Positions 18,761-27,953 are shown, counted from the first letter of the stretch. The stretch is DNA of 64,000 nt from Cupriavidus pinatubonensis (GCF_019602855.1 NZ_CP080767.1:558001-622000), one strand, 5' to 3'. Numbers and translations are program-made. Notes: generated by a model not told the origin, from the sequence alone.

Positions 18761-20557
18761 ATGCCGCAGCCCAAGACCGCCATTCCGGCGATCTTTCTTG
18801 TTCTCACGATTGCCTTCCCGCTGCTCGTATCCCGCCACACGCTGCCGATGGCTACGTTCTATGGCGAGTGGGTAGCAGCGGTAGTGTTCCTGCTACTGGC
18901 AGGATTGCTCACGGCATTCGCACTCCAGTCTTCGCGCCGATCGGATGCAAACATCCCGTGGATCGCAAGCCTTCCGCTGTGGCTCATCGTTCTCGGTGCC
19001 ATCCAGTGCGCCTCGGGCTTCGATGACGTCACCGGCAGCCGCTTTGCAACGCAACTCACGCTCGGTCTCGGCGCGGCGCTCATACTCGCGGTCTGGCGTT
19101 ACCGTTTGTCTGCTTCGCCTGACGCACGCTCGGCAATCACTGACGCCCTCGCCACCGCCTTCCTCCTCGCAGGCCTCCTCGGCACCATTTCCCAATGGGT
19201 CCAGCTCTTTCACCTGGAGTCCCGCTCCTTCGGCCTTGTCTCCTCCTATTTCTACGACGACAACCGCCGCCTCTGGGGCAACCTGAACCAGCCGAATCAC
19301 CAGGCCACCGTCGAAGGCATGGCGCTTGTCGCAGCGACCTGGCTCGCCTCACGCGGCAAGCTTCGATTCCCGATGTGGCTGATTGCCGTGGTGCTGTTGG
19401 AAAGCGGCATCATCTTGTCCGGTTCCCGCACCGGCGTGCTCCACGTGGGATTCGCAGCGCTGTACGCCGTCATCGCCGCGTGGCTCGCGCGCGATACTCG
19501 CCGGGATGCCGATCCGATGCGCCGGCCCGCGGGCTTGCTTGTCGCAGCGGTGGCGATCGTCGCCGTCTTGCTGGTCCTGCAGCCCATCATCAAGGCAGCC
19601 GGCAACGCTTTCGACTGGCGCCTGTTCGACACCCTTGCGCAACTGCAGGCCGCAGACCAGATGTCCGCCCGCAGCGCGCTGTGGACGCACGCGTGGGCGA
19701 TGTTTCGATCGAACCCATGGCTCGGTGTCGGCTGGGGCGAATTCGGTTGGGCCCAGTTCCAGCAGTTGCCGCAGGTCGGCGTAAAGGTCGAGATGTCACT
19801 GCATGCGCACAACGCAGTGCTCGATTTGCTGGCGAAGACCGGCATCGTCGGTACGGCCGGTGTCGCGCTGGTACTGCTGGGATGGCTGTGGCGCGTGGTG
19901 CGTGTGCGCATCTGGCACGCGGATAACGAAGGAAGGGCGCAAGCCATCGTCGTGCTCACATGGCTGGCCATGCTGTGCGCGCATTCGATGCTCGAGTACC
20001 CGCTGCACTACCTGTACTTCTTCCTGCCGTTCTGCTTCATGCTGGGCTGGCTGGAGCCGGCCGGCTTTGGACGCTGGCATCTGCCGCGCTGGTTATCGCT
20101 CGGGCTGCTGGCAGGCTTTGCGGCGGTCAGTGCGATCGTGCTCGCGACGATGTGGCAGGACTACCGGCGGGCCGAGGCGCGAGAGTATGCCCCCCGCGAA
20201 CGGCGTGCCACGCTGCCGATGCCGGCATACTGGTTTCGCCCGTATGCATCGGCCGATGTAGCCGAACGGGTCATCATCACCCCCGGCAATGCGGCGGATT
20301 TGCTGCCTGCCCATATCGCAGCGGTGCATCTGCTGCCGACGCCGACGATGATTGCCCGTACCGCCTGGCTGATGGCACTGACGGGCGATGCCGCGCAGGG
20401 TCGCGCATGGCTGGAACGCCTGCGCTACTACTATCTTGGCGATGAACCGAACCAGTACGCCACGCTGGACAACGCTTGCCACGAGCTAGCGGAGGCCGAA
20501 CGGCCGCGCGAGTTCTGCAGATGGATCCGCGAACAGGCGCGACGCATGCCGGAATAG
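18761..20557 (+). CDS. PglL/TfpO-like O-oligosaccharyltransferase (Wzy/O-antigen ligase family)
   Basis: A 598-residue protein with about 12 membrane helices and a soluble C-terminal region. Features of the PglL branch are visible: the GNLNQPNHQATV motif, a periplasmic loop ending in SLHAHNAVLDLLAKTG, and LEYPLHYLYFFLPF. These enzymes transfer lipid-linked glycans to pilins or other periplasmic proteins. Its place 92 bases behind pilA resembles the pilA-tfpO pair of Pseudomonas, so pilin is the likely acceptor. An O-antigen ligase role cannot be ruled out, but the downstream soluble domain and context favour protein glycosylation. AAGGCGCCGC precedes the ATG. Confidence 0.85.
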   Translation: MPQPKTAIPAIFLVLTIAFPLLVSRHTLPMATFYGEWVAAVVFLLLAGLLTAFALQSSRRSDANIPWIASLPLWLIVLGAIQCASGFDDVTGSRFATQLTLGLGAALILAVWRYRLSASPDARSAITDALATAFLLAGLLGTISQWVQLFHLESRSFGLVSSYFYDDNRRLWGNLNQPNHQATVEGMALVAATWLASRGKLRFPMWLIAVVLLESGIILSGSRTGVLHVGFAALYAVIAAWLARDTRRDADPMRRPAGLLVAAVAIVAVLLVLQPIIKAAGNAFDWRLFDTLAQLQAADQMSARSALWTHAWAMFRSNPWLGVGWGEFGWAQFQQLPQVGVKVEMSLHAHNAVLDLLAKTGIVGTAGVALVLLGWLWRVVRVRIWHADNEGRAQAIVVLTWLAMLCAHSMLEYPLHYLYFFLPFCFMLGWLEPAGFGRWHLPRWLSLGLLAGFAAVSAIVLATMWQDYRRAEAREYAPRERRATLPMPAYWFRPYASADVAERVIITPGNAADLLPAHIAAVHLLPTPTMIARTAWLMALTGDAAQGRAWLERLRYYYLGDEPNQYATLDNACHELAEAERPREFCRWIREQARRMPE

Positions 20558-20567
20558 GGCGGCGTTG

Positions 20568-21098
20568 TCAGTACGGCCTGACGTAGCCGGGCGGCGGAGG
20601 CGGCGGAGGGTAGTAGTACGACGCCGCCGGCCGCGTAACCGTTGAGACGTTGCCGTAGACCGGCACGCGGTGGCCGCTGGCATACATGCACTGGAGGTAA
20701 GCCGCGTCATACTGGTGCTGCGTGCCGTAGCCCGAGTACTGCGCATTGCTTGCCCCAAATGCTGCGCCGGTCAGGAGGCCTACGCCGGCACCCACGGCCG
20801 CGCCTTCGCCGCCGCCGAATGCTGCGCCCGCGGCCGCTCCCAGCGCGGTACCGACCACTGTACTGCCCACAGCACTGGTATTCGCCGCCTGCGCCGAACT
20901 GACGCCGCCGACCTGCCCGAACGCGTACTGCCGGCAGTTGCCGTCATCGGCGCGGAACTGGTCAAACGTCTTGCCGGTGCCGGGCAAAACCGTTACGGAG
21001 GGGCCCGATGGCAGCACGGCGCAGGCACCCAATGCCACCGTCGCAGCGGACATCGCTACGACGAGCGAGCGGCTGACGGATTGGACACGTGCCTTCAT
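20568..21098 (-). CDS. Glycine-zipper lipoprotein
   Basis: A 176-residue secreted protein. A signal peptide ends at the lipobox-like VALGAC, so it is probably an outer-membrane lipoprotein. The middle (about residues 75-120) is a glycine-zipper of the YMGG type (GTALGAAAGAAFGGGEGAAV and repeats). The C-terminus has YDAAYLQCMYASGHRVPV and ends in a polyproline/tyrosine tail. The start overlaps the stop of the upstream gene by four bases (21095-21098), so the two are co-translated. Function unknown; similar proteins occur widely in Burkholderiales. Confidence 0.8.
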   Translation of the reverse strand: MKARVQSVSRSLVVAMSAATVALGACAVLPSGPSVTVLPGTGKTFDQFRADDGNCRQYAFGQVGGVSSAQAANTSAVGSTVVGTALGAAAGAAFGGGEGAAVGAGVGLLTGAAFGASNAQYSGYGTQHQYDAAYLQCMYASGHRVPVYGNVSTVTRPAASYYYPPPPPPPGYVRPY

Positions 21099-21583
21099 GA
21101 TGACATCCTCGACTCAGGTGCTTCGGAGCTGGATGGCGGCTGTGCCGGCACCCGCTGCCAGCCGCCCGGGCATGCATGGATATACGGGTAGTAGCCTTCC
21201 GGCTGGTTGCAGTGGTACCACCACGCCTGGTCCGGCGTTTGTGGGGCGGCCTGTTCAGGCCCCGGCGCAGGCACAGGACCGTTCGGACCCTGTTCGATGT
21301 ATTGCGGCGGCGATGCAGGCGCCGCCATGACGGCAGGCGGATAGTAGTACGGGTATGGGTAGCCATAGCCGTATGGGTAGCCACCATACCAGCCTGGCCC
21401 GAAGTACACCCCCACCGATGGGTAGAACCCGTGATAGTAGCCACCGTGATAGTAGCCACCGTGATAGTAGCCGCCGCCATGGTAACCACCACCATGGTAG
21501 TAGCCCCGGCCCGCAATCGCGGCGCCGGTGGCGGTGACCGCCGCGAGGGCCAGCGCCAACTGGCAAAGCTTGCGCCCGTTCAT
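21095..21583 (-). CDS. Secreted His/Gly/Tyr-rich protein
   Basis: A 162-residue protein with a signal peptide (MNGRKLCQLALALAAVTATG, cleavage near GAAIAG). The next 35 residues are YYHGG-type repeats, then a Tyr/Pro/Gly-rich region, then QAWWYHCNQPEGYYPYIHAC and CPGGW with two or three cysteines. The histidine repeats could bind metal, but that is inference. The ATG at 21583 was chosen because it directly precedes the signal peptide; the frame is open upstream to 21823. It is translationally coupled to the lipoprotein gene. Confidence 0.75.
   Translation of the reverse strand: MNGRKLCQLALALAAVTATGAAIAGRGYYHGGGYHGGGYYHGGYYHGGYYHGFYPSVGVYFGPGWYGGYPYGYGYPYPYYYPPAVMAAPASPPQYIEQGPNGPVPAPGPEQAAPQTPDQAWWYHCNQPEGYYPYIHACPGGWQRVPAQPPSSSEAPESRMSS
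21431..21475. repeat. Three tandem 15-bp repeats inside the His/Gly/Tyr-rich gene
   Basis: The unit GTGATAGTAGCCACC occurs at 21431-21445 and 21446-21460, with one change in the third copy at 21461-21475. On the coding strand each unit encodes GGYYH. Such perfect repeats can change in number by slippage. Confidence 0.9.
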
Positions 21584-21894
21584 GGAATCCACCCTTTGCG
21601 AAGGTTCCAGGCTGCGGCACTGCAGTGCAACAGCCTTTCCGGCCATGCCGGCCTGATTGGTATTGAATACCAATTTACGCCTGCCGGCGGTGCCGCATCG
21701 GCTGGCGAAATGCAGCGTTACCTTTATTACGGTGCGCTGCGGTGGCGGTACGCATTGGGAAGATGTTGCAAGAATCGAGGCATCGTCAACGGTACTTCGA
21801 GGCCTCGGGCCGTGCATCATCACGTCCCGGCCGACTGCCTTGGCCGGGTGTTAATACAGATATTTGCGCGACAGTGGCGGAAGTCGCCCGACCG
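21584..21894. promoter_or_regulatory. Intergenic region with a perfect 19-bp palindrome
   Basis: No gene is supported in these 311 bases. The notable element is ATTGGTATTGAATACCAAT at 21656-21674, a perfect inverted repeat around one central base, about 75 bases upstream of the His/Gly/Tyr-rich gene. It is a likely operator for that two-gene operon. Confidence 0.5.
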
Positions 21895-22482
21895 CTATCT
21901 GGAAAAAGCGCTAGTACACCACTGGGATTCACAGGGTATGCCATCGCTATCGCCGTCCATCTGAGTGTTTGGACAGCTGTTCAGGAAAAACTTGGCTTCA
22001 CTGCAGGAGGTCATTTGCGAACAATGTGTCCTGCCATCACAACTGAATGCGGTGGACGCTGCCGAGATTGGGGCCATATTTGCCTCCAAGGACAAAGTTT
22101 CCGATGCGCCGGACTTGGGGGCGAAGTACTTGTATCCAAAAGCGCAAAGTGCAGCAACAGTGACCAATCCGACCAGGCGAGATCCAAGTGATTTTTCCTG
22201 GCGCGCCGGCGGTTTCATACGACTTCGGTATGGTGCCGTCAGAGGGACCCCCGGCCGTTGAACGTTGATGGCCTTATTCTTCCCGTCCTGGTTCAGCGTG
22301 ACAAGGAACGTCAATGACTCACCAATCTTTGGCATGCCACCCTGCCTCGGGTAGTCCGAAATATGAACGAAGATGTCCCGACCACCATTCGACGGGGCAA
22401 TAAACCCGAACCCCTTGTCCTTGTTCCAGCTTTTGAGGGTGCCGCTGATGCGTGTGTTCATGCGTTTTGAGGGTGCAGCCAT
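21895..22482 (-). CDS. Cold-shock domain, membrane helix and Excalibur domain fusion
   Basis: A protein of about 195 residues with three parts. The N-terminus is a cold-shock domain (GTLKSWNKDKGFGFI and RDIFVHISDY, the RNP1 and RNP2 motifs). A membrane helix follows (LVGLVTVAALCAFGYKYF). The C-terminal 45 residues are an Excalibur calcium-binding domain with its cysteines and the loop DGDSDGIPCE. The nucleic-acid-binding part would be cytoplasmic and the Excalibur part periplasmic. Start is uncertain: ATG 22482 or ATG 22461, neither with a clear ribosome site. It lies 13 bases behind the nuclease gene. G+C is visibly lower than the chromosome. Confidence 0.8.
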   Translation of the reverse strand: MAAPSKRMNTRISGTLKSWNKDKGFGFIAPSNGGRDIFVHISDYPRQGGMPKIGESLTFLVTLNQDGKNKAINVQRPGVPLTAPYRSRMKPPARQEKSLGSRLVGLVTVAALCAFGYKYFAPKSGASETLSLEANMAPISAASTAFSCDGRTHCSQMTSCSEAKFFLNSCPNTQMDGDSDGIPCESQWCTSAFSR

Positions 22483-22495
22483 TGTGGGGGCGAAG

Positions 22496-23440
22496 TTACG
22501 CCGCGCGGGCAAGCTTGAACCGGCACCCCTTTGAGTAGTTACGGCAACCCCAGAACGAACCGTCCCTACGTTGCCGCTCTACCATCTTCACGCCGCAGGC
22601 TGCACAGGTCGGCGTCTGGTAGTCACCTTCAAATGCTCGCGCAAGCAGCTTGATCTGCTTGTCAGCGTCCAGGGCGCGGATTCGCTCGACGATGGCAGGG
22701 CCGTCGAGTAGTTGGATGCCCGCCTCGGCGGCATAGGTTTGCACTGGCTGGCCGATGTACCCGGTCAATGACCAGAACACGCCCCTCTTCACTTTGTTCG
22801 AGTGCATGACTCCACCAAGCGCCCGAACCGGTTCGACCCTGACTGGTGAACGCCATGCCTTGCATTGGACGACGGCGATCGGCGCCGGCAGCCCATCCTT
22901 GTACAGGGTTGCATCGATACCCCCGTCGGCCCCATGGGGAACCGTTTTGACAGCGAACCCCATAGCCTCGTAGTACCACACGCAAAGCGTCTCAAACCGC
23001 TTCCATTCCAGTTGCCTGAGCGCATCCAGCGACCAGTCCTCCGGTATTGCAGAGGGAGCCATCTGATGCACAACCGGGGGTGTCTCACCGATCCGATCTT
23101 TCGCCTTGGGAGTTTTATTGGCGAGGGAGCCGGGATCAGGAACTGCTCGTAAGGTGCGCTCCCTGCGTTCAGCGCCGCCAGGAACCCTGCCGGCCTGCGT
23201 TTGGCGTTTTCGTGCACGCAGATAGGCCAGCAGCCCGAGAAAGCCGAATATCGCAGCCGGAACCCATGCGAGGGAGCGGCTGACCATGGCAAGGCCGATC
23301 AAGAATGGATTTGAGGCGAGCGAGGCGGGCAGAATGGCATGGAACCCGATGTAGCTGGCGAATGCCAACGCAGCCGAAACCGACCATGGCGCATCCAGCA
23401 GAGCCTCGCTTAGAGGCGATTGTCTTTTCCTCCGACCCAT
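22496..23440 (-). CDS. Membrane-anchored Mrr-type restriction endonuclease with C-terminal zinc ribbon
   Basis: A 314-residue protein. Two membrane helices lie near residues 20-40 and 45-72. A charged linker is followed by the Mrr-type catalytic domain: LEWKRFETLCVWYYEAMGF, the metal-binding GADGGIDATLY and VVQCKAW, the D-(x)n-QxK pattern. The C-terminus is a topoisomerase-like zinc ribbon with CAACGVKM and GCRNYSKGC. The nuclease domain should face the cytoplasm. ATG 23440 has GAGG seven bases upstream; the frame is open further upstream but without similarity. No methylase is present, so it may be a methylation-dependent or defence nuclease. Confidence 0.83.
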   Translation of the reverse strand: MGRRKRQSPLSEALLDAPWSVSAALAFASYIGFHAILPASLASNPFLIGLAMVSRSLAWVPAAIFGFLGLLAYLRARKRQTQAGRVPGGAERRERTLRAVPDPGSLANKTPKAKDRIGETPPVVHQMAPSAIPEDWSLDALRQLEWKRFETLCVWYYEAMGFAVKTVPHGADGGIDATLYKDGLPAPIAVVQCKAWRSPVRVEPVRALGGVMHSNKVKRGVFWSLTGYIGQPVQTYAAEAGIQLLDGPAIVERIRALDADKQIKLLARAFEGDYQTPTCAACGVKMVERQRRDGSFWGCRNYSKGCRFKLARAA

Positions 23441-23591
23441 TGATTTACCTCGTTTTTGTTCAAATCGTTTGAGGCCAAATCTAGCAGAAGTAACAGGGCT
23501 TGCCGGTTGCTCCAACCCAACACCCCACGTCGTGGCTACTCCCCCGTCGTGCATGTCTAATGATACAAACATGGATTGATGGATACTTTCC

Positions 23592-23723
23592 ATGGCATCC
23601 GGAAAATCCCACGCCGCTGAAAGCGTCGAGTTCAGCGGCATGTTCGAGGGCGGTCCGCACCTTGCAATGATCGAAGTCGCTTTACATGGCAAGGCAGCCG
23701 CAGAACTGCCTGCATTACCTTGA
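23592..23723 (+). CDS. Candidate 43-residue ORF coupled to the diguanylate cyclase
   Basis: An ATG-started frame of 43 codons (MASGKSHAAESVEFSGMFEG and onward, ending ELPALP) stops with TGA overlapping the TTG start of the next gene in the four bases TTGA. The overlap suggests translational coupling and would explain why the cyclase has no ribosome site of its own. There is no recognisable domain and only a weak ribosome site, so it may not be real. Confidence 0.3.
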   Translation: MASGKSHAAESVEFSGMFEGGPHLAMIEVALHGKAAAELPALP

Positions 23724-24937
23724 ATCTCGATTCCATCACTGAATTCGCGATCGATCCGCTGCGCCTGGAGTTCCGAAGCGCGGAAACGGAACTGGCGTTC
23801 CAGCGCCACCATCTGGATCGCAGTCGGGCGAGCCTGCGCCTGACACTGACTTTCTGCTCCGTCTTCTATCTGGCCTTTGCCATGACGGATGTGGCGGTGC
23901 TGGGCTATGGACGCGAGGCGCTGATCCTGTTCGCCGCGCGCATGCTGGTCGCGATCACCGCAACCATGGGCTTGTTCCTGATCCGCAACCAGCAGGAGCC
24001 CATTGCGGGTCTCTGGTTCGTTGCCAGTGCCGCCGAGATCGTGGGCATGACCACCTTCATGCTTATCGTCTGGTACCGCCCCAGTGAAATTCCGTGGCAT
24101 GGGATGTCGCTGTGCATCATGCTGATCGTCGTCTACATCTTCATCCCTAACCGGCTGATCATCGCAAAGGGCATCGCGATTGCCTCGACGGCGGCGTTCG
24201 TTCTCGTCGCGGTGGAGAAAGGAACGGGCCCGGCCGCCGGTACGCTGACCATGTCGATGCTATTGCTGCTTGCCAACAGCTTCGGGCTCGTAGCAGCGCG
24301 TCGTTACCATCGCCTGTGGCGAGACGAATATCGCGTCCTCATGGACCTGAAGCAGGTGTCCCTGAGAGACCATCTGACCGATTGCTACAACCGACGCCAT
24401 CTGCATGAGACGCTGCTCCCCACGGAAATCGCGAGGGCGCGCCGGTATCAGCACTGGCTGACCATGGTGGTCTGTGACATTGACCACTTCAAGTCGATCA
24501 ACGACACGCATGGCCACCAGTCCGGTGACGCCGTGCTGCAGCACATCGCGGCCGTTCTCCGGGCCACCACCCGCAGGCACGTGGACAGCGTGGTCCGCTA
24601 TGGCGGCGAAGAATTCCTGCTGCTCCTGCCGCAAACGGGCCCGGACGGTGCCTCGTATGTGGCGGAGCGGCTCAGGACTTCGATCGCGGGCAGTCCGACG
24701 ATCGATGGCGCTGGCCGAAGCATCGAAGCGACGGCCAGCTTTGGAGTGCTGGCGGTCGATTTCTCGTCCGTTGGAAGTGACGTCACCGAAACGTCGTTGA
24801 TCGCTGCCGCCGATGCGCTGCTTTACGAAGCCAAGGCATCCGGCCGGAACAGCATCCGCTTCCGGGAATGGCCCGGCAAATCGCGGGAACAGGACGTCAA
24901 TGTTCTTGTGCTGGCTGCCTCCGATGCGCCGGGATGA
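23720..24937 (+). CDS. Diguanylate cyclase (GGDEF domain) with multi-helix membrane sensor
   Basis: A 405-residue protein. Six hydrophobic helices between about residues 40 and 195 form a membrane sensor, followed by a GGDEF domain from residue 215. The active site is GGEEF at 295-299 and the domain start is RDHLTDCYNRRHL. The inhibitory I-site RxxD is present at 286-289, five residues before GGEEF, so product inhibition by c-di-GMP is expected. No EAL domain. The start is a TTG without a visible ribosome site; no ATG is available upstream in frame. It ends 43 bases from the convergent moaC. Confidence 0.88.
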   Translation: MNLDSITEFAIDPLRLEFRSAETELAFQRHHLDRSRASLRLTLTFCSVFYLAFAMTDVAVLGYGREALILFAARMLVAITATMGLFLIRNQQEPIAGLWFVASAAEIVGMTTFMLIVWYRPSEIPWHGMSLCIMLIVVYIFIPNRLIIAKGIAIASTAAFVLVAVEKGTGPAAGTLTMSMLLLLANSFGLVAARRYHRLWRDEYRVLMDLKQVSLRDHLTDCYNRRHLHETLLPTEIARARRYQHWLTMVVCDIDHFKSINDTHGHQSGDAVLQHIAAVLRATTRRHVDSVVRYGGEEFLLLLPQTGPDGASYVAERLRTSIAGSPTIDGAGRSIEATASFGVLAVDFSSVGSDVTETSLIAAADALLYEAKASGRNSIRFREWPGKSREQDVNVLVLAASDAPG

Positions 24938-24980
24938 CGCCATGGCCGCCGGCCCGGGCAGACCCAGGCTTATGGAACCA

Positions 24981-25466
24981 TTAGCCGGCCGGTGTGGAAA
25001 CCCAATCCCCCGACTTCCCGCCGTGCTTCTCCAGCAGCTTCACATTGCCCATCACCATGCCGCGGTCCACCGCCTTGCACATGTCATAGATGGTGAGCAG
25101 CGCGACCTGCACGCCGGTCAGCGCCTCCATCTCCACGCCGGTCTGCCCGCGCGTTTCGGTGCGGACGGTGCAGGTAATGCTGGAGCCGGCCTCGTCCAGC
25201 GCGAAGTCCACCGCGACCTTGGTCAGCCCGATCGGGTGGCATAGCGGGATCAGGTCGGCGGTGCGCTTGGTTGCCATGATCGCCGCGACCCGCGCGATGC
25301 CCAGCACGTCGCCTTTTTTTGCGTTGCCGTCGCGCACCAGCGCAAACGTGTCGGGCAGCATCGTGATGGTGCCGGTTGCCACAGCCACGCGGTGCGTGCT
25401 GGCCTTGTCGCCGACATCCACCATGTGGGCCTGTCCGGCGGTATCGAAATGGGTGAGCTGCGTCAT
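24981..25466 (-). CDS. moaC: Cyclic pyranopterin monophosphate synthase MoaC
   Basis: A 161-residue MoaC. With MoaA it converts GTP to cyclic pyranopterin monophosphate, the first steps of molybdenum cofactor synthesis. Visible are [15 protein letters not shown] near the start, the [13 protein letters not shown] active-site segment and [20 protein letters not shown], all strongly conserved. It is divergent from the BepA-like gene, with 72 bases between the starts. Other moa genes are not in the window. Confidence 0.97.
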   Translation of the reverse strand: MTQLTHFDTAGQAHMVDVGDKASTHRVAVATGTITMLPDTFALVRDGNAKKGDVLGIARVAAIMATKRTADLIPLCHPIGLTKVAVDFALDEAGSSITCTVRTETRGQTGVEMEALTGVQVALLTIYDMCKAVDRGMVMGNVKLLEKHGGKSGDWVSTPAG

Positions 25467-25538
25467 GGCTGGATCCTGTACGGCAAGGGCGTGCAACCGC
25501 GGATGGGAACGGGTTGCGGAGGCCGCTATCATAGCAAC

Positions 25539-27323
25539 ATGCCCAAGACCCCATTGCTTCGCAGGCCAGGCGCCGCCGGCCTTTCCGGACCGCAAGGCGC
25601 CATGCCTGCCGGCCCGGCATCACATGGCTCCGCGCGAAATGCGGGGCCATGGCGCCGTTCGCTGGTTGCTGTGATCGCGCTGACCATGGTGACGCCGGCG
25701 TGGCCGCAGGGAACAGCGCCCGCTGCGCCATCCGGCACCACGGCCAAGGCGGCCACCGTGCCGGTGGAAACCAGCGATCAGGTCTACGACAACCTGAGCC
25801 GCAGCGTGCGGGCAGGGCAGAAATCGGAGTTCGGGCTGCGCACCAACAATGCCGTTGTCGATGCCGGCGGCGTGCAATTGCCCGATATGGGCGATCCGTC
25901 CACCGCGGCGCTGTCGCCCGACATGGAAAAGCGCCTCGGCGACCGCATCATCCGTGACATCCGGCGCGATCCCCAGTATGTGCCCGATCCGCTGCTGTCC
26001 GACTATCTGAATGCGTTGGGCTATCGGCTGGTGCAGGCCGCACGGCGGCAGAACATCTCGGGATCGACTGGTGCCGGGACCTTTGCCACGGGTTTCGACC
26101 TCTTTGCCGTGCGTGACCGCAGCATCAACGCGTTCGCGTTGCCGGGCGGCTATATCGGCGTACATACCGGGCTGCTGGTGCAGTCGGAGACCGAATCGGA
26201 ACTCGCGTCGGTGCTCGGCCACGAAATTGGCCACGTGATGCAGCGCCATATCGCACGCGGCATCACGCAGCAGGACCAGTCGATGTGGATCGCGCTGGCC
26301 TCGATGGTGCTGGCGGGGCTCGCGGCCACGCGCAGTCCCGACGCCGCCGCCGCGCTGGCGATGGGCGGGCAGGGCGCGGCCATCGCCAACCAGCTTTCAT
26401 TCTCGCGCGGGGCTGAGCGCGAGGCCGACCGGGTCGGCTTCCAGATCATGACCGCGGCTGGTTTCGATCCGCAGGGCATGCCGGATTTCTTCCAGCGGCT
26501 CCAGCGGGCGTCGGGCACGGCGGAGAATTCGGTGCCGTCCTACGTGCGGACCCACCCGCTCACCTCCGAGCGGATTGCGGACATGCAGGATCGCGTCAGC
26601 CACGTGTCGGCGCGCAAGGTGCCCAATACGCCCGAATACGAGTTCGCGCGCGTGCGGGCCCGCGTGATCCAGGAAACCTCGCCCAGCGAACTGCAGAACC
26701 TGCGCGCGGCGATACGTTCGCAACTGGCAAATGCCTCGGCGCTGCGCGCGCCGGCGCTGCACTATGGCCTGGCCTTCGTCGAGCAGCGCCTCGGCCGCTA
26801 TCCGGCGGCCGAGCAGGAACTGGCCGAAACGCGCCGGCTGTACGGCAACATTCCCGGGGCCACGTCGGGTAGCCCCATGCTCGATGTGATGGCGATCGAG
26901 CTCTCGCGCCAGCAGGGCCGCTTGCCCGAAGCGATGAGCCAGGCCACGGCATCGATGAAGGCGTTCCCGCTGTCGCACGCCGTGGCGCTGGCCTATGCGG
27001 ATACGCTGCTCGGCACTGGCCAGTTCGACGCGGCGGTGACGTTCCTGCGCGAACGCACACGGGAGGAAACCACGCGCAGCGAGTGGTGGGAAATGCTGGC
27101 GCGGGCCTATGCCGGACAGGGCAAGCGGGTGCAGCAGCACCAGGCACTGGCGGAGAAGTATGCGATGGACGGCGCCTACCAGGCCGCGATCGAACAGCTG
27201 CAGATCGCGCGCAAGGCCGGCGATGGCGATTTCTACACGTTGTCCGAAGTCGATGCGCGCCTGCACCAGCTCCAGCGCCAGTACCGCGAGGAAAAGCAGG
27301 ACAACAAGGGCATGCCGAACTGA
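25539..27323 (+). CDS. M48 family periplasmic metalloprotease, BepA-like
   Basis: A 594-residue protein. A long basic leader is followed by a signal peptide ([16 protein letters not shown], about residues 42-57). The M48 peptidase core has the zinc motif HEIGH at 228-232 and the third-ligand region [12 protein letters not shown] near 290-301. The C-terminal half is helical with TPR-like repeats. This is the BepA (YfgC) arrangement, a periplasmic protease/chaperone that controls outer-membrane protein and LptD assembly. The N-terminal extension before the signal peptide is long, so the real start may be an internal codon. Confidence 0.88.
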   Translation: MPKTPLLRRPGAAGLSGPQGAMPAGPASHGSARNAGPWRRSLVAVIALTMVTPAWPQGTAPAAPSGTTAKAATVPVETSDQVYDNLSRSVRAGQKSEFGLRTNNAVVDAGGVQLPDMGDPSTAALSPDMEKRLGDRIIRDIRRDPQYVPDPLLSDYLNALGYRLVQAARRQNISGSTGAGTFATGFDLFAVRDRSINAFALPGGYIGVHTGLLVQSETESELASVLGHEIGHVMQRHIARGITQQDQSMWIALASMVLAGLAATRSPDAAAALAMGGQGAAIANQLSFSRGAEREADRVGFQIMTAAGFDPQGMPDFFQRLQRASGTAENSVPSYVRTHPLTSERIADMQDRVSHVSARKVPNTPEYEFARVRARVIQETSPSELQNLRAAIRSQLANASALRAPALHYGLAFVEQRLGRYPAAEQELAETRRLYGNIPGATSGSPMLDVMAIELSRQQGRLPEAMSQATASMKAFPLSHAVALAYADTLLGTGQFDAAVTFLRERTREETTRSEWWEMLARAYAGQGKRVQQHQALAEKYAMDGAYQAAIEQLQIARKAGDGDFYTLSEVDARLHQLQRQYREEKQDNKGMPN

Positions 27324-27332
27324 GCGGCGCGG

Positions 27333-27908
27333 TCAGGCGGCCGGTGGCTGCGGATCGCGCACGAAGCCGAAGCGCTTCGGGACTTCGGCGGCGGCAATCG
27401 GTTCGATCGGAATGTCGCGTCCGTCGTGACGGAAGATGCCGAGATCCGCGCCGCACGCATCGCCATGCCATTCGCTTGCGCCGCTGAAAAGATCGAGGTC
27501 ATGGTCATGCAGCAGCGCTGCGTGCAGGCCATCTTCCCCGTCGATTGTGCCGGCCAGAACGACATTGCCGTCTTCGTCGGCGAAACAGGACTGCACGGCA
27601 AACGCACGCTGCGTGGTCGTGCTCAGCTTGCCTTCATGCAGGCGCACGATCCACGGCGCATAGCCGAGCGACACGAACACGCGCTGCGGTCCGTTCTGGA
27701 AGTACCACGCGCCGCGCTCGTCGCGCAGGTAGTTGCGCGCGATGAATGCGATCAGCGTTTCATGCCGGATGGGGTCGCCCGACAGGTCGTGCTCCTGCGC
27801 GAATTCATTGCGCAAGCGCCATTGTCCGCGGCGATCAAGCGCAAGCCAGCCGTAGCAGTTGGGCACATTGGGCCAGCGCGCCATCGCTTGCCGGACTGAT
27901 TCATCCAT
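27333..27908 (-). CDS. Conserved protein of unknown function
   Basis: A 191-residue soluble protein without signal peptide or helices. The N-terminal segment has RWPNVPNCYGWLALDRRGQW and GAWYFQNGPQRVFVSLGYAP, patterns I associate with a conserved Burkholderiales protein, but I cannot name a function. Coding potential is good: the frame shows the expected G/C-biased third positions and has a normal ATG. It lies between the BepA-like gene, with which it is convergent, and the YheT-like hydrolase on the same strand, 45 bases away. Confidence 0.75.
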   Translation of the reverse strand: MDESVRQAMARWPNVPNCYGWLALDRRGQWRLRNEFAQEHDLSGDPIRHETLIAFIARNYLRDERGAWYFQNGPQRVFVSLGYAPWIVRLHEGKLSTTTQRAFAVQSCFADEDGNVVLAGTIDGEDGLHAALLHDHDLDLFSGASEWHGDACGADLGIFRHDGRDIPIEPIAAAEVPKRFGFVRDPQPPAA

Positions 27909-27953
27909 CGTGGTGTCTCCTTGTTGCGCTTGGCGCGCAGCGATGTGCCGGCT

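Noticed and set aside
22461-22512. TTG start at 22512 for the cold-shock/Excalibur protein
   Set aside because: It would overlap the end of the nuclease gene and lacks a ribosome site; the conserved domain begins at the ATG region 22461-22482.
23440-24100. N-terminal extension of the Mrr-type nuclease to 24100
   Set aside because: The extension overlaps the diguanylate cyclase gene on the other strand and has antisense composition; ATG 23440 has a good ribosome site and begins the family-like part.
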